The notes under the pieces were generated by a model. That model was not told where the DNA came from and made no database searches. It was given only the letters and a program-made list of their open reading frames with translations. The translations under genes and the position numbers were made by a program. This document shows, in pieces, positions 8,740 through 19,078 of a stretch of DNA of 49,741 nt. The DNA comes from Oligoflexia bacterium (GTDB lineage: Bacteria; Bdellovibrionota; UBA1018): positions 1-49,741 of the forward strand of contig JACMNQ010000072.1 of the NCBI GenBank assembly GCA_014378465.1, given 5' to 3'. Positions within the stretch are counted from its first letter, which is position 1. Each line of letters begins with the position of its first letter.

Positions 8740-10056
8740 TCAATACTCGAGTTTCAATTTTTCAGGATGTTCCAGGAAGTCCTTGAGAACGACGAGGAAA
8801 GTCACGGCGCCTTTGCCATCGATCAGGCGGTGATCATAGGAAAGGGCCAGGTACATCATCGGACGAATCACGACTTTGCCGTCCACTGCCATCGGACGAT
8901 CCTGGATCTTGTGCATTCCGAGAATGCCGCTCTGAGGGGCGTTCAGGATCGGAGTGGAGAGGAGGGAGCCGTAAACGCCGCCATTGGAGATGGTGAAGGT
9001 TCCGCCGGACATGTCCGCGATCGAAAGTTTTCCATCGCGTCCCTTGATCGCGAGCTCGCCGATCTTCTTTTCCATATCGACCCAGCTCATCTTGTCCGCG
9101 CCGCGAAGGACCGGAACGACGAGACCGCGCTCGGTGCCGACCGCGATGCCGACGTCGTAGTAGTCGTGATGGATCACGTCGCGGCCATCGACGGTCGCGT
9201 TGACTTCAGGAATCTGCTTGAGGGCTTCGATCGAAGCTTTGGTAAAAAACGACATGAAGCTCAGGGGTACGCCGTGCTTGGTCTTGAAAGCGTCTTTGTG
9301 CTTGGTTCTGAGCTCATTGATCGGACCCATGTCCGCTTCGTTGAACGTCGTCAGAATCGCGGCATTGTGCTGAGCCTGCACGAGTCTCTCGGCGATGCGG
9401 GCCCGGAGCATGGTCATCGGAACGCGGCGGTCGCCTTCGCGCATGGTGTAGGCAGGAGCGGCCGGAGTGGCACGTGCCGGTTGTGTCCCTTGAAGCGCGA
9501 CAGGAGCGGTGCCCTGTGCCTGGGGTGCGGCAGCCTGAGGAGTAGAAGCCGCGGCGGGGGTACCCCCTGCAGCGTACTGCTGAACGTCTCCTTTGGTCAC
9601 TCGACCATCTTTGGCGGTGCCAGGAATCTTGGAAACATCGAGGTTCTGTTCAGTGACCGCTTTTCTCACGGCAGGACTCATGCTGTGATCCGTGTCTGCA
9701 GCAGGAGCTGCAGCGGACGCAGCAACTGGGGCAGAGCCAGGCAGGGGAGGCGGAGCGCCCGGGCCGGCTTTGGAAGGAAGCGGAGGAGGCGCGCCTGCGG
9801 ACGAACTGGCAGTTGCCGTCGCGGCATCGTCAATCACGCCGACGATTTCACCGATCGGGATCATCTGGCCGGCTTCTTTCAGGATCTGCAGAACTCCCGT
9901 GGCTTCGGCGACGATTTCAACCGTGGCTTTGTCGGATTCAATTTCCAGGAGGAGTTCTCCGGTCTTGACCGCTTCACCATTCTTCCTGGCCCATTTCAAG
10001 ATGCTGACTTCAGTAATGGACTCACCGACACTCGGAGCAACGACGTTCTTTTTCAT
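8740..10056 (-). CDS. sucB: 2-oxoglutarate dehydrogenase E2, dihydrolipoyl succinyltransferase
   Basis: A 438-residue E2 subunit of the 2-oxoglutarate dehydrogenase complex of the citric acid cycle. Residues 1-75 are one lipoyl domain, with the lipoylated lysine in [11 protein letters not shown] long Ala/Pro-rich linker follows, then the E3-binding domain ([22 protein letters not shown]), a second Ala/Pro linker and the catalytic domain ending [15 protein letters not shown], which holds the active His and Asp. A longer frame reaching 10176 overlaps the end of sucA and adds unconserved sequence. The ATG at 10056, preceded by GAGGAAAG, begins the conserved [13 protein letters not shown] and is the real start. 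A single lipoyl domain is usual for succinyltransferases. Confidence 0.95.
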   Translation of the reverse strand: MKKNVVAPSVGESITEVSILKWARKNGEAVKTGELLLEIESDKATVEIVAEATGVLQILKEAGQMIPIGEIVGVIDDAATATASSSAGAPPPLPSKAGPGAPPPLPGSAPVAASAAAPAADTDHSMSPAVRKAVTEQNLDVSKIPGTAKDGRVTKGDVQQYAAGGTPAAASTPQAAAPQAQGTAPVALQGTQPARATPAAPAYTMREGDRRVPMTMLRARIAERLVQAQHNAAILTTFNEADMGPINELRTKHKDAFKTKHGVPLSFMSFFTKASIEALKQIPEVNATVDGRDVIHHDYYDVGIAVGTERGLVVPVLRGADKMSWVDMEKKIGELAIKGRDGKLSIADMSGGTFTISNGGVYGSLLSTPILNAPQSGILGMHKIQDRPMAVDGKVVIRPMMYLALSYDHRLIDGKGAVTFLVVLKDFLEHPEKLKLEY

Positions 10057-10093
10057 AGCGGGACTTTCCTCATGAGTTGAGATCTGAAAACGA

Positions 10094-12892
10094 TTAAAAT
10101 GCGGAGAATGACTTTTCGATGATCGCTTTCTGCTCTTCACCGTGAAGTTTGTTGGAGCCGACCGCAGGAGCCGCACCGATGTCGCGTCCCACGTACCGGA
10201 TCGATCTGCCGCCGACTTTTTCCTGAAAGAAGTCGAGACCGCCGGCCCAGGTATTGAACACGAAAGTCCAGGCGCCCATGTTGCGAGGTTCTTCCTGCAC
10301 CCAGACGAGTTCCTTCGCGCCAGAGTAGGCGTTCAGGACTTCGGCCATCTTTTCGCTTGGGAAAGGATGGATCTCCTCGAGGCGAACGATCGCCACGTCA
10401 TCGATCTTGCGTTCCGCGCGTGCAGTGACAAGTTCGTAGTAAATCTTTCCGGAGCAGATCAGGACGCGTTTGACTTTTCCTGCTGAAGTCTTCATAGCGG
10501 CGTCGTCGATGATTTCCTGAAAGCCGCGCTGAGAGAGATCGCTGAGTTCCGAAACCGCCATCGGATGGCGGAGGAGACTCTTGGGAGACATGATGATGAG
10601 TGGCTTGCGGAAGTCAGCTTTGACCTGCCGTCTCAAAGCATGAAAGATCTGGGCAGGAGTCGTGAGGTTGCAGACGAACATGTTGTTTCGTCCTCCCATC
10701 GCGAGAAAACGTTCGAGACGAGCGCTCGAGTGCTCCGGACCCTGGCCTTCATAGCCATGAGGCAGAAGAAGAGTGAGGCCACTCATGCGCTGCCACTTGG
10801 ACTCCGATGAAGAGATGAACTGATCAATGATGACCTGAGCGCCGTTCGCGAAATCTCCGAACTGAGCTTCCCAGATGGTCAGGGTGTTGGGGGCCGCAAG
10901 GGCGTAACCGTGTTCAAAACCGAGCACGCCGGTTTCAGACAGATGACTGTTGTAAACGCAGTACTGACCCAGTCCTTCAGCGACGTTGTTGAGAGGACTG
11001 TACTTTTCACCCGTCTCCACGTCATTGAGGATGGAGTGGCGATGCGTGAAAGTCCCACGTTCGACGTCCTGTCCCGAAAGGCGCACTGGATTGCCTTCGG
11101 AAACGAGAGTGGCGTAAGCGAGGGCTTCGGCATTGCCCCAGTCGATCCCTCTGCCTTCCTGAATCGCTCTGAGGCGAGCTTCGAAGAAGCGGTTGAGCTT
11201 GGGATGGAGGTGAAAGCTTTCGGGGATGTGATTGATCTTCCCGGCGATCTGTTTGAGCTTCTCATCGGAGACTTCAGTTCGCACGGGTTTGAAGAGATCT
11301 TCGCGAGACGGCTTCTTCATGCCTTTCCACTGCGCTTCGAAAACGGAAGTGTAGGGTTGAGGAATCTCGGCGCGAGCTCTGGTCTGCGCTTCCGTGAAGT
11401 GAGCGGTGATGTCGTCGACGATTTTCTGTGCATCGGCTTCCGAGACGACCTTCAGCTGCACGAGCTTCTGCGCGTAGATTTCACGAGTCGAAGCGTGGGC
11501 CTTGATCTTCTTGTAGAGAAGTGGTTGCGTGAACGAAGGCTCATCGCCTTCGTTGTGACCGTGTTTGCGGTAACAGACGAGATCAATGAAAGTATCGAGT
11601 TTGAATTTCTGACGGTACTCGGTCGCAAGTCTTGAAGCGTACCAGACGGCTTCCGGGTCATCGCCATTGACGTGAAAGATCGGGGAATCGAGCATCTTCG
11701 CCAGATCCGTCGAAAAGCGGGAGGAGCGCGCGTCCATGGGGGAAGTGGTGAAACCCACCTGATTGTTGATCACGATGTGCAGTGTGCCGCCGGTGGTGTA
11801 GCCTTCGAGTCGGGACATGTTGAGGACTTCGTAACAGACGCCCTGACCCGCGAAAGCCGCGTCTCCATGAATGAGGATCGGAATGACCTGGGAGCGGTCC
11901 TTGTCCTTGAGTTGAAACTGCTTGGCCCGTGCGCTGCCTTCGACGACCGCATTCACGAACTCGAGGTGACTTGGATTGGAGGCGAGGGAAAGGTGAACGG
12001 CTTTGCCCTGACGGGTGGTGACGTCGCTGGAGTGACCCTTGTGGTACTTCACGTCGCCTTCGCCTGCGGAAGAATCGACTTTGTACTGACCTTCAAACTC
12101 CGTGAAGATGTATTCGGGTTTCTTTCCAAAAACGTTGGTAAGCACGTTCAGGCGTCCCCGGTGAGCCATGCCGATCAGGATCTGATGGGCTCCGAACGAA
12201 GCGGCTGTTTCAATCATGCTGTCGAGAGCGGGAATGACGGATTCGCCCCCTTCGATGGAGAATCTCTTCTGCGCGACGTAGCGAGTGTGCAGAAAGCGTT
12301 CAAAGCCTTCACTCTCACTCAGGCGCCGGAGGATCATTCTGCGGGTTTCAGCATCCAGCTCCGGTTGATTGCGGGAAGCTTCCATCTTGGACTGCAGCCA
12401 CAGACGCGCTTCGCGGTTCTGAATATGGACGAATTCCACGCCGATCGTGCCACAGTAAGTCTGTTTGAGGCGGGCGATGATGTCGTTGAGCGTGGCGGGA
12501 CCCATGCCGATGAGTTTTCCGGCCTGAAAAGTTTTTGAAAGGTCCGAGCTGCTCAGTCCATAGGACGAGAGCTCCAGGAGGGGGTGCGAGGAAGGCGCAG
12601 CACTCAGGGGGTCGATGTCCGCGACGAGAATTCCATTTTCGCGGTAGGCGTTGATGAGGTCCGCGACTTTCGCTTCGGAACTGAGATCAAATGCGGTCGC
12701 TCCGGTCACTTGAGCCGTTGTCACTCCACCCATGGCCGCACCGTCAGCTCCAGCGGTTTCAGTCCCCAGTTCGATCCCTTCGAAAAAATAGCGCCACGAT
12801 TCGTCCACGGACGTGGGGTCTTGAGAGTAGCGCGCGAAGATGTCGTCGATGTAGTCTGCGTTCGTGCTTTTCAAGTAGCTGAATTTTTGCAA
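10094..12892 (-). CDS. sucA: 2-oxoglutarate dehydrogenase E1 component
   Basis: A 932-residue thiamine diphosphate enzyme that decarboxylates 2-oxoglutarate and passes the succinyl group to the lipoyl arm of SucB. The N-terminal [22 protein letters not shown] is the E2-anchoring start typical of proteobacterial E1o. The core shows [12 protein letters not shown], the ThDP-binding region [13 protein letters not shown] through INNQVGFTT, and later the transketolase-like half with [18 protein letters not shown] and [20 protein letters not shown]. Length matches the family. It is the first gene of the sucA-sucB-lpd operon; its promoter must lie in the 234-base gap shared with the divergent gene at 13127. 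Confidence 0.97.
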   Translation of the reverse strand: MQKFSYLKSTNADYIDDIFARYSQDPTSVDESWRYFFEGIELGTETAGADGAAMGGVTTAQVTGATAFDLSSEAKVADLINAYRENGILVADIDPLSAAPSSHPLLELSSYGLSSSDLSKTFQAGKLIGMGPATLNDIIARLKQTYCGTIGVEFVHIQNREARLWLQSKMEASRNQPELDAETRRMILRRLSESEGFERFLHTRYVAQKRFSIEGGESVIPALDSMIETAASFGAHQILIGMAHRGRLNVLTNVFGKKPEYIFTEFEGQYKVDSSAGEGDVKYHKGHSSDVTTRQGKAVHLSLASNPSHLEFVNAVVEGSARAKQFQLKDKDRSQVIPILIHGDAAFAGQGVCYEVLNMSRLEGYTTGGTLHIVINNQVGFTTSPMDARSSRFSTDLAKMLDSPIFHVNGDDPEAVWYASRLATEYRQKFKLDTFIDLVCYRKHGHNEGDEPSFTQPLLYKKIKAHASTREIYAQKLVQLKVVSEADAQKIVDDITAHFTEAQTRARAEIPQPYTSVFEAQWKGMKKPSREDLFKPVRTEVSDEKLKQIAGKINHIPESFHLHPKLNRFFEARLRAIQEGRGIDWGNAEALAYATLVSEGNPVRLSGQDVERGTFTHRHSILNDVETGEKYSPLNNVAEGLGQYCVYNSHLSETGVLGFEHGYALAAPNTLTIWEAQFGDFANGAQVIIDQFISSSESKWQRMSGLTLLLPHGYEGQGPEHSSARLERFLAMGGRNNMFVCNLTTPAQIFHALRRQVKADFRKPLIIMSPKSLLRHPMAVSELSDLSQRGFQEIIDDAAMKTSAGKVKRVLICSGKIYYELVTARAERKIDDVAIVRLEEIHPFPSEKMAEVLNAYSGAKELVWVQEEPRNMGAWTFVFNTWAGGLDFFQEKVGGRSIRYVGRDIGAAPAVGSNKLHGEEQKAIIEKSFSAF

Positions 12893-13126
12893 GTGAGGTC
12901 ACCTTAATCCGCGTGGGTTCAAATAAGAGAAATGGAGGCTTGAGTCAGGGGTTAGTTTCTCTCCAAATGACTTTAAAGTCTTTATCAAACTCACTAAAAA
13001 ATGACGACAATGCAGCGTGTCGTCATGCGGCCGAGTCAACTTAAACCGGAATGAAATCTCTCAGTTCCCTGCCGAGCCACAATCCGAGCGGACGGAAGTT
13101 ATAAAGTTGAGTTAAATGGAGCGATA

Positions 13127-14860
13127 ATGATTAACTCGGCAACTATGCAGAGCCCAATTTCACCCGCCAGGTCATTGGCCCAGTCACCCGTCTCATCTCC
13201 GCAAGCTCGAATTTTTGACACCGCGGTGGCCATCCTTCTTCTGATCTGGCTCATGGGCGGAATTCCATGGAAAGGAAAACTTCTTCTCTCCGATGCGGTC
13301 GCTTTTCGCTCCTTTGCGCTGATGGTCGTTTTTGCCGGAGGCGTCTGGTTGCGGGAGTCGTGGCGCGAGCAGAGCAGAGTTCTTCGGATTTTGAAAAAGG
13401 CGGGCGAGGCGCTTCAGTCCTCAACAGTCCGGTGGATCAGCGTGGGAACTCTGATGCTGATCAGTGCCGGACTCAATCTGTTGCAGACCCTTGCGCTGCA
13501 GATCTCGATGCTGAATTCGGGAATCTATCATCAGGCGTTGTGGAACGCCTCCAACGGGCATGGCCTTGCGAGTTCTCTGATCGCAGGTGGAAGTTTTCTT
13601 TCAGGCCATTTTTCTCCTTCCCTGTTTGTTCTGGTTCCTCTCTTCTGGATCACCCAGGGGGCCGCGTGGACCTTGCCAGTCGTCCAGTCCCTGCTGCTTC
13701 TGGGAGGGGCTGCCGCCTGGATCTTTCTTGCCGAGCGACTGCCCGGCGCAACTCCCCGCTTTCGGTCCCATCTGGCTGCGGTGACTTTCGTTTTCATCCT
13801 CGGTTTCAACAGTCTGTGGCTCAATCAGCGGGTGGGGTTTCACGAAACTGCGATCGGCTTCGCTTCGCTCTCCTGGGCTCTGGCACTCGCTTTCGCGGAA
13901 GCTCCCTCCGTTCATGAGTCGAGTCTGAACTGGATCCGTAAAAGTCTGATCGCGTTCCTGCTGGTGGTGAGCGCGGGATCCACTCTGACTCTGCTTCTTC
14001 AGATCACTCCGCTGTTTTTTCTTTTCGCTCTGGCTTTGCGTCAGAAGAAGCAACCGTTGTCCGCGGCCTGGTCCATGGGACTTGGAACCACTCTGCTGCT
14101 GGTTTTTTTCTGGAAGAAGGCGGGCATGGCGCTCATCCCTGGCACGGCCGTGAGTGCCGGGAGCATTCTGCAGGGGATCCAGCATCTTTTTCTTCCCTGG
14201 ATCGCGATGCCACTGCTGTGGTTGGGTTGGGGTCTTCAGAAAGGAACCCGTACAAGACAGCGCTTTCTTCTGGCACTGCTCCTGAGCCTGCTTCCGTCGC
14301 TGGGGGTCTGTCTGCTCGCAAGCGGTGCGGATGAAAACGCAAATGCCCCACTCTTTCTCGCTTTCTGGCCTGTTTTCGCAGTGCTGAGTCTGCTTGCCCT
14401 GAGTGAATGCGAGGCTCGCGGCATTTCTTTCGGGCGGTTCAGGATTCCCCATTCAGTCGGCTGGGTCTGGGCCTTTCTCTCGGTCCTCAGCATGTCTCAG
14501 GATCCCTGGAATCAGATGCGCAGTGATCTCAAAGAAGGAGTCGAGAAGACGCAGGTGAGAAAGAATTTTCTGGCCCTTCCCGCTGACGCGCGAGTGGTGG
14601 CGGATGAGGGGACGGGGACCTGGCTGGCGAGTCGGCAGTTTCTGAGTCGATGGCCGGATCTTTCAGCTCTCCCGGGTGAATGCCCGGACTGGATCGTCAC
14701 AAAGCCCAACGAACTTCGGCTCATCAGCCAGCAGGGCGGCGAAACGGCGTATCGCCTCTCGCGCTGCCAGCTTCAAGGCGTGCTTCAGGGCACGACAGCC
14801 TGGGCTCCCGTATGGACTTCGGCAGGCTGGACCGCCTATCAGCTGAGGAAACAGAATTGA
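13127..14860 (+). CDS. DUF2079 family polytopic membrane protein
   Basis: A 577-residue inner-membrane protein with about ten or more hydrophobic helices between residues 30 and 470. The segment SGIYHQALWNASNGHGL followed by GHFSPSLFVLVPLFW matches the loop pattern of DUF2079 proteins, which resemble GT-C glycosyltransferases. The last 100 residues are soluble and rich in Cys and Trp. GGAGCG upstream supports the ATG at 13127. The catalytic role is unproven for the family; a sugar or lipid transfer role is only inferred from the GT-C likeness. A second DUF2079 protein is cut by the right edge of the window. Confidence 0.75.
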   Translation: MINSATMQSPISPARSLAQSPVSSPQARIFDTAVAILLLIWLMGGIPWKGKLLLSDAVAFRSFALMVVFAGGVWLRESWREQSRVLRILKKAGEALQSSTVRWISVGTLMLISAGLNLLQTLALQISMLNSGIYHQALWNASNGHGLASSLIAGGSFLSGHFSPSLFVLVPLFWITQGAAWTLPVVQSLLLLGGAAAWIFLAERLPGATPRFRSHLAAVTFVFILGFNSLWLNQRVGFHETAIGFASLSWALALAFAEAPSVHESSLNWIRKSLIAFLLVVSAGSTLTLLLQITPLFFLFALALRQKKQPLSAAWSMGLGTTLLLVFFWKKAGMALIPGTAVSAGSILQGIQHLFLPWIAMPLLWLGWGLQKGTRTRQRFLLALLLSLLPSLGVCLLASGADENANAPLFLAFWPVFAVLSLLALSECEARGISFGRFRIPHSVGWVWAFLSVLSMSQDPWNQMRSDLKEGVEKTQVRKNFLALPADARVVADEGTGTWLASRQFLSRWPDLSALPGECPDWIVTKPNELRLISQQGGETAYRLSRCQLQGVLQGTTAWAPVWTSAGWTAYQLRKQN

Positions 14861-15082
14861 ACGGAAGCCTCACTTCATGCCCACCGGCACCTCGCGCCGC
14901 GCTTCAGTGGCGACGGCCACACGATGGGCTTTTCCCCTGCTGACTCTGGAGCCTTCACAAGAGAGGCTTTGGACAGGATTGCTGCCATGATCGCGGCGAA
15001 AGTCCGTTCTGGCTGAGACTGAGGGTTGACAAGTTCATCGGTGACAAAATGCATTTCCTCTCCGCGACCATCGGTGATCCGA

Positions 15083-16774
15083 TCACTTCAGCGCTTCTGA
15101 AAGCACCCGTCCTTCCGACAGAGTCGGTGGCATCGTCCCGAGCAGGTAAGTGAGGGTCGGCGCGATGTCGATCACTTCGGCTTTCTGAGCATACTGTCCA
15201 GCCTTGAACGGCGCGCCAGCGAGCACAAGCGGCACCGTTCGGTCATAAGCGTAACCTGTCATGTGGCTGGCTGTATCCCCGAGCGTGATGAAATTGGGCA
15301 TGAGCATCCCGATCACGTCGCCGCTTCGTCCCGGGTAATAGGTTTTCAGAATCTGGCGCTGGTGCATGCCCGGAGGCAATTTTCGCTGCTGATGGTCGGT
15401 TGCCGTGAAAACATGCGCAATTCCAATGGTTTTGAGGAGAATCTCGCGAAGGACGTTTTCCAGTTCCGCCGCTTTGAGTTCCTTCTTCTGGATGGCGCGA
15501 GAGTTGAAGTGAAAGTTCAGATCGGCCACGTAGGGGATCCATTTCTCGTTGCCCTCGAGCTTCCCGAATTTTTTGACGAGTTCGGCTTCAGCAGTCCTGA
15601 GGATCGCGGCTTCGTCCACGCGGCCTGCATTCATTTTATTCGCAGCGAGGTAGTCAGGATTGTTCACTCCGCCATGATCGGCAGTCAGCACGATGACGAC
15701 GTTCTTGAGTCCACCGGGCACGCTCCTGTTCACGAAGTTCAGAAGCTTCGAGATGTTCTGATCATCAGCAAGGGTCATCTCTTCCATTTCACGACTGTTC
15801 GGCCCAAACGCATGCGCGAGGTAATCATGACTCGAGAAACTCACGGCCAGGAGATCCGTCGCCGGACCGCTTCCGAGTCCGTATTCTTCGAGCGCCTTTT
15901 CGGCGAGAGCTTCCGTGATCTGCAGTCCATAGGGGAGGCGCAAGGATTCCTTGCTCGCGGATTTCACCGTGTGAGGAAAACCGGCGCCAATCGCCTGATT
16001 GTGGGCATCCTTGAGAATCAGCGGATCCGTGACCGAGAGACCGCTTCCTTTTCCTTCAACGCTCCAGGTGATGGACTTGCCCTTGTCCTGAGACAGAGCG
16101 GCGTTCAATTTTCCGAGCCAGTCCGGAAGTTTTCCGCCCGGAAGGTAGTAATCACTCGAGACCCATTGAAAGGCTTCCTGATCAAGCCATACCGCAAGAT
16201 CCGCACGGTGACCGCCCATCAGAATCGCCGCGCGATCCTTGAGGGCAAGTGAAACGACGCGCGAGGGGTAACCGGAGTTCTTGAGCTCATCACCCACCGT
16301 GCTGCCCAGAAAATTTTTCGGAGACGTTCCCACATGGGGCCTGGTGCTGGCGACGCCGAGCGTTTTCGCGCCCGGATCTTCAGTGCAGTACATGCGCTGC
16401 TGGGTGGGGCGATCGAACCAGTCATTGACCGGGATTCCCATCTGATACGGGTACGCGCCTGAAAGAACGGTCGCGTGTCCGGGACCGGTCATGCACTGAA
16501 GGAGGTCGTACTCCGCGTAGGGATAGTACGCTCCCTCGGTCATGAGGTATTGAAAGCCGCCCACGCTGCCGCCGGGACCTTTGGCCGGCTTGAATTGATT
16601 CTTGAAGCGCATGAGGTAGTCCGCCCGAAACTGATCAATCACCATGAAGAGAACGAGCTTGGGTTTCTGAGTTTTCTGCGGCGGGGCGGCATGAGCGGGG
16701 ATTCCTGCTGAAAGCAGAAGGAGTGAAAAAACTGCGGCCGGGACAACGCGAAGTGAGCGGATGATCATGTTCAT
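15083..16774 (-). CDS. PafA-like alkaline phosphatase / phosphodiesterase, periplasmic
   Basis: A 563-residue exported hydrolase. A signal peptide (to about residue 29, SAGIPAHA) is followed by KLVLFMVIDQFRADYL, whose Asp47 is a metal ligand. MTGPGHATVLSG gives the catalytic Thr96 of PafA-type enzymes. Further zinc ligands are seen in SSHDYLAHAFGP (D-x3-H), LTADHGGV and DTASHMTGYAYDR. The Thr nucleophile and these ligand motifs match the PafA group of the alkaline phosphatase superfamily, which release phosphate from many monoesters. It could instead favour diesters. It lies divergently beside the receiver gene and two genes away from the phosphate permease, consistent with phosphate scavenging. 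Confidence 0.85.
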   Translation of the reverse strand: MNMIIRSLRVVPAAVFSLLLLSAGIPAHAAPPQKTQKPKLVLFMVIDQFRADYLMRFKNQFKPAKGPGGSVGGFQYLMTEGAYYPYAEYDLLQCMTGPGHATVLSGAYPYQMGIPVNDWFDRPTQQRMYCTEDPGAKTLGVASTRPHVGTSPKNFLGSTVGDELKNSGYPSRVVSLALKDRAAILMGGHRADLAVWLDQEAFQWVSSDYYLPGGKLPDWLGKLNAALSQDKGKSITWSVEGKGSGLSVTDPLILKDAHNQAIGAGFPHTVKSASKESLRLPYGLQITEALAEKALEEYGLGSGPATDLLAVSFSSHDYLAHAFGPNSREMEEMTLADDQNISKLLNFVNRSVPGGLKNVVIVLTADHGGVNNPDYLAANKMNAGRVDEAAILRTAEAELVKKFGKLEGNEKWIPYVADLNFHFNSRAIQKKELKAAELENVLREILLKTIGIAHVFTATDHQQRKLPPGMHQRQILKTYYPGRSGDVIGMLMPNFITLGDTASHMTGYAYDRTVPLVLAGAPFKAGQYAQKAEVIDIAPTLTYLLGTMPPTLSEGRVLSEALK

Positions 16775-16897
16775 TTTGTAACTGGTCAGATGGAGTTATG
16801 CGAAATAAAACTGGCAGCCAATGTTGCCGTGAAAGTCGGCGGACGCATTCTTCAAAAGTATCTGGCAAATCAATTTTGCATCTGGCAGCATACGGGT

Positions 16898-17221
16898 GTG
16901 GACAGACGTGTGGGTTTTACCATTCTGGTCGTCGAAGATGACCACGATTCGCGAGTCAGCTTGAGGCAAATCCTCGAAGCCGAAGGTTACTGCGTACTCT
17001 CCACGATCCATGGATCTGAAGCGATGACGCTGTTGAAGCGTGACCCGACTCCGAACGCGGTTCTTCTGGATCTGAATCTGCCTACCCAATCGGGACAGAA
17101 TTTCATCGACTCAAAGATGCAGGATGCCGCGCTGCGCTCCATTCCAATCATTCTTCTGCGCAAACCGATTGACTTCAAGAAGCTTCTCGGAGAGCTGCAG
17201 ACCGTCTTCAAGTCCGAGTGA
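16898..17221 (+). CDS. Stand-alone response regulator receiver domain, internally shortened
   Basis: A small CheY-like receiver. Visible are the acidic pocket (FTILVVEDDHDS), the phospho-acceptor in AVLLDLNLPTQSG (Asp58 counted from the start given) and the conserved lysine in LLRKPIDFKKL (Lys89). Asp to Lys is only 31 residues here, against about 52 in CheY. The segment that normally holds the Ser/Thr switch residue, helix 4 and strand 5 is missing, with no break in frame. The start is uncertain: an ATG at 16790 is in frame, but it lies 15 bases from the divergent phosphatase start and adds unconserved sequence; I chose the GTG at 16898. No output domain. No histidine kinase lies nearby. Confidence 0.65.
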   Translation: MDRRVGFTILVVEDDHDSRVSLRQILEAEGYCVLSTIHGSEAMTLLKRDPTPNAVLLDLNLPTQSGQNFIDSKMQDAALRSIPIILLRKPIDFKKLLGELQTVFKSE

Positions 17222-17354
17222 TGCATCCGTTCACCGGAGCGTGACTCTGCTGAGCCAGCGAGGCCCGGGATTGAACATCAGCTGAGCACTCGGAAAGTTC
17301 TTCCCACATTCGGCGATCAGCCCTTTCGCAGCGGTGCCGTGGCGTGATCCGAAA

Positions 17355-18356
17355 TCAAGCGAGACCTTTGCAGGCCCACCACGCGAGTGCGGCGATGGCA
17401 GCTGAAGCGGGAATCGTGAAAAGCCAGGCCCAGACGATTCGTCCCGCCACTCCCCATCGGATCGTTGAAAGCTGATGGACTGAGCCCACTCCGATGATGG
17501 AGCCAGAAATGGTATGAGTGGTGGAAACCGGGATGCCGAGTCCAGTCGCAAGGAAAAGAGTCAACGCTCCCGCAGTCTCCGCGCAGAAGCCGCCGATCGG
17601 CTTGAGCTTCACGATTTTCATGCCCATCGTTTTCACGATTCTCCAGCCCCCGAAGCAGGTGCCGAGTGCCATGGCTGCATGACAGGCGAGCACGACCCAC
17701 ATCGGAACATGAAAGTTGGGACCGAGCTTGCCTGAAGCGAAAAGCAGCATGGCGATGATACCCATGGTCTTCTGGGCATCATTTCCGCCGTGTCCAAGAC
17801 TGTAGAGAGAAGCGGAAATGAGCTGAGCTCGTCTTCCGAAGCGGTCCACTTTCCTTGGAGTCGAGTTGAAGAAAAGAAGGGACATTGCCGCCATCAGGAG
17901 AAAGGCGAGCGCGAAGCCCAGAAGCGGCGACAGAAGAATGGAGAGTCCGATCTTGAAGAATCCCCCGAAACGCAGGGCACTCAGGCCTCCTTTGCTGACG
18001 GCTGCACCTCCGAGTGCGCCGATGAGCGCATGCGAAGAACTGGAAGGGATGCCATAGTACCAGGTGATGATGTTCCAGGAGATCGCGCCGATGAGCGCGG
18101 CCAGAATGACGATCGGATCGACGATGGCTGGATCAATCACGTCCTTGCCCACCGTATTGGCCACGTGAAGTCCAAAGAACAGAAACGCGATGAAATTGAA
18201 GAAGGCGGTCCAGGCCACGGCCTGCTGCGGTCTCAGGACTCGGGTCGAGACGACAGTCGCGATGGAGTTGGCGGCGTCGTGAAAGCCGTTCATGAAGTCG
18301 AACGCCAGGGCGACCCCGATGATGAAGATGAGCAGTGCGAAGCTGGTGGTACCCAT
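17355..18356 (-). CDS. pit: Low-affinity inorganic phosphate permease, PiT family
   Basis: A 333-residue inner-membrane transporter that couples phosphate (as a metal-phosphate complex) to protons or sodium. The family signature appears twice: FDFMNGFHDAANSIAT near the N-terminus and SLGHGGNDAQKTMG in the second half. Around ten membrane segments are visible. The ATG at 18356 has GAGGACTGA upstream; a TTG five codons earlier is less likely. The DUF47 gene directly upstream ends 11 bases before this start, the usual pairing of Pit with its PhoU-like regulator. Length is typical of short bacterial Pit proteins. Confidence 0.94.
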   Translation of the reverse strand: MGTTSFALLIFIIGVALAFDFMNGFHDAANSIATVVSTRVLRPQQAVAWTAFFNFIAFLFFGLHVANTVGKDVIDPAIVDPIVILAALIGAISWNIITWYYGIPSSSSHALIGALGGAAVSKGGLSALRFGGFFKIGLSILLSPLLGFALAFLLMAAMSLLFFNSTPRKVDRFGRRAQLISASLYSLGHGGNDAQKTMGIIAMLLFASGKLGPNFHVPMWVVLACHAAMALGTCFGGWRIVKTMGMKIVKLKPIGGFCAETAGALTLFLATGLGIPVSTTHTISGSIIGVGSVHQLSTIRWGVAGRIVWAWLFTIPASAAIAALAWWACKGLA

Positions 18357-18367
18357 GATGTCAGTCC

Positions 18368-18994
18368 TCAAGCGTACTCGAGAACGATGCCTTCAATCAG
18401 ATTCGCGCAGTCCTCACAGCTGTCCGACACATTCTCGAGGATCTCGAAGATCTCCTTGAGTTTGATCAGCTGCCGAAGGTCTTTTTCCTCACGGAACAGA
18501 TTGCCGAGTGCGGTTCTCAGAATCTGATCCGCTTCGTTCTCCAGGCGATTGATCTCCACGCAGGTCTTCATGATGGCCTGTGAGTCTTTCAAGTTGTCCA
18601 GAGTCTTGACGACCTTCGCGACCTGCGTCGCGGCCTGAAAGGTGAGCTCAGCCATTTTCGCGGCTTCCGGAGGCATCTGGGTCACTTCAAAAAGCAGAAT
18701 GCGTTGAGCGGCTGCATGGATTCCGTCCAGGATGTCATCAAGATTGCTGATCAGGCTGCGGATGTCCTCACGGTCAATCGGAGTGATGAAAGTCGTGTGG
18801 AGGAGTTCCGCAGTGGTGTGGGAAATGGAGTCTCCCAGATGTTCAATTTCATGGATTTTCTTCGCGTGAACGGCCGCATTCGGCAAGTCTGCGAGCAAGT
18901 GTTTGAATTCGGCGGTTCCCTGGATGATCAGATCACCCATGTCACTGAAAAGAACATAGAAACGGTCTTTGCGAGGAAGCCAATTCTTGAGCAT
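18368..18994 (-). CDS. DUF47 / PhoU-like partner of the phosphate permease
   Basis: A 208-residue all-helical cytoplasmic protein beginning MLKNWLPRKDRFYVLF, the standard start of DUF47 (TIGR00153-type) proteins. Helices carry the expected acidic metal-binding pattern (IHEIEHLGDSISH, DREDIRSLISNLDDILDGI, EINRLENEADQI), as in PhoU. It ends with NVSDSCEDCANLIEGIVLEYA. The start at 18994 has AGGAG six bases upstream; an in-frame ATG at 19048 adds 18 residues without family likeness. It is transcribed together with pit and probably modulates it. Confidence 0.92.
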   Translation of the reverse strand: MLKNWLPRKDRFYVLFSDMGDLIIQGTAEFKHLLADLPNAAVHAKKIHEIEHLGDSISHTTAELLHTTFITPIDREDIRSLISNLDDILDGIHAAAQRILLFEVTQMPPEAAKMAELTFQAATQVAKVVKTLDNLKDSQAIMKTCVEINRLENEADQILRTALGNLFREEKDLRQLIKLKEIFEILENVSDSCEDCANLIEGIVLEYA

Positions 18995-19078
18995 TTCATC
19001 TCCTGTTTTGAATCTGCCCGACAATAAGCTGCCAAAGGAATTAAGCAACCTAAAAACTGGCGGTCCGGGAACGAAACT

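Noticed and set aside
8701..10080. Long plus-strand open frame of about 459 codons
   Set aside because: It lies wholly opposite sucB and the end of lpd, whose products match known families with all motifs. It is an antisense shadow caused by codon bias.
11672..12538. Plus-strand open frame of 288 codons
   Set aside because: Antisense to sucA with no ribosome binding site or family likeness.
13601..14452. Minus-strand open frame of 283 codons rich in Gln, Arg and Ser
   Set aside because: Antisense to the DUF2079 gene; the composition is that of reversed Leu/Phe codons.
17231..17551. Minus-strand open frames overlapping the end of pit
   Set aside because: They are in other frames of the pit gene or extend over its stop, with no family likeness.
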